The notes under the pieces were generated by a model. It was not told the DNA's origin, made no database searches, and saw nothing but the letters and a program-made list of their open reading frames with translations. A DNA stretch of 64,000 nucleotides from NCBI GenBank assembly GCA_027315405.1, contig DAHUYB010000053.1, forward strand, positions 1 through 64,000. The letters are read 5' to 3'. Every line of letters starts with the position of its first letter. The first letter of the stretch is position 1. Both the position numbers and the translations under genes were made by a program. Source of the DNA: Gammaproteobacteria bacterium (lineage in GTDB: Bacteria; Pseudomonadota; Gammaproteobacteria; Natronospirales; REEB76). Shown piece by piece: positions 61,590 to 64,000 of the stretch.

Positions 61590-61997
61590 TCAGTAATTGA
61601 TGGTCATCACCAGGGACTCGGCCGGTGTACCGTCTGCTTTGCTGCGCCGGAGAGGCATTTGGCTATAAACGGGTATTACCTGGGCCGTGCCGTTACCCAC
61701 GCCGGCTACGCTTTCGGAGTCTGTAGTGTTGTCAGAACTGACCCTTGAGCCGAAACTCACGGCATAGGCGGTATTTCTGGAGCAGCTCAAGGTCACCGCA
61801 CCCCGGGCTGCGGTGCTACTCGGACTGGCGGCCGGCGTATCACTGGCTAAGTTCTGCATGCCGATGTGGCATTCTCTGATGACGTTTACGGAAACCACGA
61901 ATTGCCCTCGGCCGGTATTCGCCGAGGCCGCGATAGGCATTAGTCCCAGTGTTACCGACAAAGTTAACAACAGCCAAAAAAGAGAATGTCTGGGCAC
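61590..61997 (-). CDS. Spore coat U (SCPU)-domain pilus-type subunit
   Basis: A 135-residue secreted protein started at the GTG at 61997, which has GGAGG eight bases upstream. Signal peptide ends near ASA. The body (FVVSVNVIRECHIGM, GAVTLSCSRNTAYAVSFGS, VIPVYSQMPL, and the C-terminal MTINY) is the SCPU fold with a Cys pair, as in Csu-type chaperone-usher pilins. No usher or chaperone gene is near, so it may be a stand-alone adhesin or matrix protein. A c-di-GMP riboswitch lies upstream. Confidence 0.8.
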   Translation of the reverse strand: MPRHSLFWLLLTLSVTLGLMPIAASANTGRGQFVVSVNVIRECHIGMQNLASDTPAASPSSTAARGAVTLSCSRNTAYAVSFGSRVSSDNTTDSESVAGVGNGTAQVIPVYSQMPLRRSKADGTPAESLVMTINY

Positions 61998-62129
61998 CTG
62001 GCTTTCCTCCAAAGATGCACATGTGCGCAAGTTCGCGATCCCGAAACACAGGGCTCTTTATTTTATGGAGGATGGAACCAGAGGCCGGAGGTTTTATCGG
62101 AGCGTGGTCGCTGCCGAAGGTCTGCTCGC

Positions 62130-62225
62130 GGTGGTTCCGCCATCCTGGGGTCCGGGCCCTTTAGATCGGTGACTTTGCGTCCCCGCCTTTTAACGGGTTG
62201 GCCCTTAAAATCGCAGGGTCATTTA
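62130..62225 (-). ncRNA. Cyclic di-GMP-I (GEMM) riboswitch
   Basis: On the minus strand: AAGGGCCAACCCGTT-AAAA-GGCGGGGACGC, i.e. a hairpin with an A-rich tetraloop, then the hallmark GACGCAAAGTCACCGATCTAA (read in two parts) and a second arm, GGGCCC...ATGGCGG. This is the GEMM-I core. It ends about 130 bases before the SCPU gene start, on the same strand. Confidence 0.85.
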
Positions 62226-62431
62226 TAGCAAAGGGGGCCGGGATGCACAGTTGGGCAATCCCCGGAAGTTATTAGGGATTAATCTGGTAGGGACTTAGGG
62301 AGCCTTTGTAAGGCCGGTGGGATACTGGTTCATGGGCGGCGGGATTGTGGTTGCGGGCGGGTGAATTTCCGCGGGTGCTAACCTATCAGCGTTATCGGGA
62401 CTGTAATCATTCAAAAAATGAAGACTGCCGA

Positions 62432-64000
62432 ATGAAATTAATCTGGCCTGCGAGTCTGCGTGCCTCTCTGTTGGCTTTGGTGGTGATATGTATCCTGCCA
62501 GCCATGGTGCTCGCGACCTACACGGCTATTCAGCGGTATCACACTTCAATCAGCTATGCCTATGGTGTTAGCAGGCTGGCGGCCGATGCGATCGCCGGCC
62601 GCTATCAGAGTCTGGCCTCGAAGAGTCATGACCTGTTATTGGTCGTGGCGGCATTACCCGCAATCAATGCCCCGGCCGCGGAGTGCGGCCGTGCCTTGGC
62701 AGCGCTACGCGCGCACATGCCTGCGTATGACAATCTGGACGTGATTTCCCAGCACGGCGATGTTGTCTGCAGCGCAGTGCCCTTTACCCACCCCGTCAAT
62801 GTGTCCGACCGCGGCTGGTTTAAGCGTGTGATGCTGACACGCAGATTTACCAGCGATGTGATCCCGGAGGGTCGTATTACCCATTATGGGCTGCTGATTT
62901 TCTCGATGCCGCATTTTGACGGCAAAGGCAACCTCATTGGCACAATAAACGCAGCGGCGTCACCTCTGACATTGGAGCCCCCCACTGACGAGATAAGTTT
63001 TTCCCACTACGCCCAGATAACGATATTCAGCGCCGATGGCACGGTGCTGATGTACTACCCAAGGGCGCAAGGTTTCACCGGCAGCAATCAATCACGAGCT
63101 GCTTTGTTCAAGGCAATACAAAGTTCGAAGCGCACCCTCAATCGCGCGCTGCCTGGAATTGACGGAAAGATGCGGTTTTACGCCCTGCGGTACCTAAGTA
63201 CTGATGTAGCCGGAGCCGGAATTTACATCGCCAGCGGCATAGATGAGGGCTTCGTAAAACGTCTGGCTTTTCTGCCGCTGGCCCGCGACTTGGCGATCAT
63301 TGCCGCCATTATGCTGTTTATTCTTGTGTCTGCCTGGTGGTTTTCCACGGCATTTGTCACCCGGCGCGTACAACCGTTGTTGCAGACCTTAGGGCGCATC
63401 GGCGCGGGTGAAGTGGGTGCGCGCACCGGTCTTGCGGAAAGCCCCGGGGAAATCGGAGTCATTGCCCGTGGCGTGGATGGCATGGCAGAGAATCTGGAGG
63501 CGCGAGTTGCGGCCCAGCGTGCCGCCGAGAGCGCCCGCGACACCAGTGAGGAACGCTATGGGGAACTGGTGGAACGGTTCTCCGACACCATTATGGTACG
63601 GCGCAGCAACGGCGATCTGACATTCGTGAATGAAGCTTTCTGCCGGATGTTAGGTTACAGCCGTGATGAATTGTTGAAGATGCGGGTCACAGATTTGGTG
63701 GCCGAATCCAATCTGCGCGGGCACCGGTTGCAGATCGGGCAATCAGCGCGTTTTGAGTCCTGGATGCGGCACAAGGATGGCCATAACGTTCCGGTCGAAG
63801 TAACCACCATGCGGCTCAAAAATGGAGATATCCAGTCCATTCAGCGCGATATCAGCGAGCGGCTGGAAACGCAGCGCAGGCTCGAAGAAAGCGAACGCCA
63901 CTACCGCGAACTGGTGGAACAGGCGATGCTGGGGATTCTGGTACGCCGGCCGACAGGCGAGATCATTTTCGCCAACCAGGCAATTTGTGGCATGTCCGGT
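62432..64000 (+). CDS. CACHE/HAMP/PAS sensor protein (3' end outside window)
   Basis: At least 523 residues, open at the right edge. A first membrane helix (about 10-30), a periplasmic double-CACHE-like domain (DNLDVISQHGDVVCS, VSDRGWFKRVM), a second helix near residues 286-307, HAMP (PLLQTLGRIGAGEVGARTG), then a PAS domain (VERFSDTIMVRRSNGDLTFVNEAF) and the beginning of a second PAS (ELVEQAMLGILVRRPTGEIIFANQA). The output domain is not visible; it could be a histidine kinase or a GGDEF/EAL protein. The N-terminus could sense a small ligand. Confidence 0.88.
   Translation, partial: MKLIWPASLRASLLALVVICILPAMVLATYTAIQRYHTSISYAYGVSRLAADAIAGRYQSLASKSHDLLLVVAALPAINAPAAECGRALAALRAHMPAYDNLDVISQHGDVVCSAVPFTHPVNVSDRGWFKRVMLTRRFTSDVIPEGRITHYGLLIFSMPHFDGKGNLIGTINAAASPLTLEPPTDEISFSHYAQITIFSADGTVLMYYPRAQGFTGSNQSRAALFKAIQSSKRTLNRALPGIDGKMRFYALRYLSTDVAGAGIYIASGIDEGFVKRLAFLPLARDLAIIAAIMLFILVSAWWFSTAFVTRRVQPLLQTLGRIGAGEVGARTGLAESPGEIGVIARGVDGMAENLEARVAAQRAAESARDTSEERYGELVERFSDTIMVRRSNGDLTFVNEAFCRMLGYSRDELLKMRVTDLVAESNLRGHRLQIGQSARFESWMRHKDGHNVPVEVTTMRLKNGDIQSIQRDISERLETQRRLEESERHYRELVEQAMLGILVRRPTGEIIFANQAICGMSG

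Noticed and set aside
62232-62300. Possible second c-di-GMP riboswitch on the plus strand (GCACAGTTGGGCAATCC)
   Set aside because: The required GACGCAAAG block and the second arm are missing.

Overview
This window looks like chromosomal DNA of a non-enteric gammaproteobacterium; by eye the GC content is in the high fifties. The evidence is gene order: rpoH-ftsX-ftsE-ftsY next to rsmD, coaD, a YfhL-type ferredoxin and ggt; hemJ, bactofilin, erpA, anmK, an M23 peptidase and tyrS together; thiS-thiG-trmB; coaBC-dut; mutY-yggX. These blocks resemble Pseudomonas and Xanthomonas-like genomes, but I cannot name a genus.

Layout. 1-1649: end of a haem A synthase gene and haem O synthase. 1650-7260: accessory stretch with a chimeric gene remnant, a PIN/RHH toxin-antitoxin pair, a TolB/TPR protein, an APC permease and a secreted protein. 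7286-11772 (minus): cytochrome b561, rpoH under a perfect CIRCE operator, ftsX, ftsE, ftsY. 11872-14064: VolA-like lipase lipoprotein. 14180-18382 (plus): rsmD, coaD, ferredoxin, ggt, murB. 18383-21692: genomic island with higBA, an orphan antitoxin, a displaced second murB 3' end, an AT-rich TIR/deoxyribosyltransferase-like protein, and vapBC bracketed by two copies of a small gene. 21820-27307 (minus): cobalamin riboswitch and btuB, a lipoprotein, btuD, btuC and a HAD phosphatase. 27414-31718: rppH, an acetyltransferase, a Fur-box-preceded cupredoxin/FTR1/beta-barrel iron operon, hemJ.

31949-45425 is mostly housekeeping: DUF6776-like protein, bactofilin, erpA, anmK, M23 peptidase, tyrS, coaBC, dut, pyrE, xthA, an AmpG-like MFS, a Rieske protein and MarC. 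45426-46088 holds repeats and a broken exonuclease gene. 46089-49686 (minus) is a Mla-type lipid ABC transporter with a TPR lipoprotein. Then come trmB, thiG, thiS, tRNA-Gly(CCC), an AsmA protein, a START-like protein, mutY, yggX and the ergothioneine genes egtB-egtD. At 58987-59663 a strong stable-RNA promoter leads into an odd array of tRNA-Phe fragments around one intact tRNA-Phe. The right end has a pirin, a NarL-type response regulator, a spore-coat-U pilus subunit behind a c-di-GMP-I riboswitch, and a CACHE/HAMP/PAS sensor cut by the window edge.

The most notable items are the CIRCE operator overlapping a sigmaE-like promoter at rpoH, the c-di-GMP riboswitch before the SCPU gene, the tRNA-Phe fragment array, the 3'-end duplications around the toxin-antitoxin modules, the TIR-like protein, and the minimal Fur-controlled iron uptake operon. 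No rRNA, CRISPR array, transposase or integrase gene was seen.
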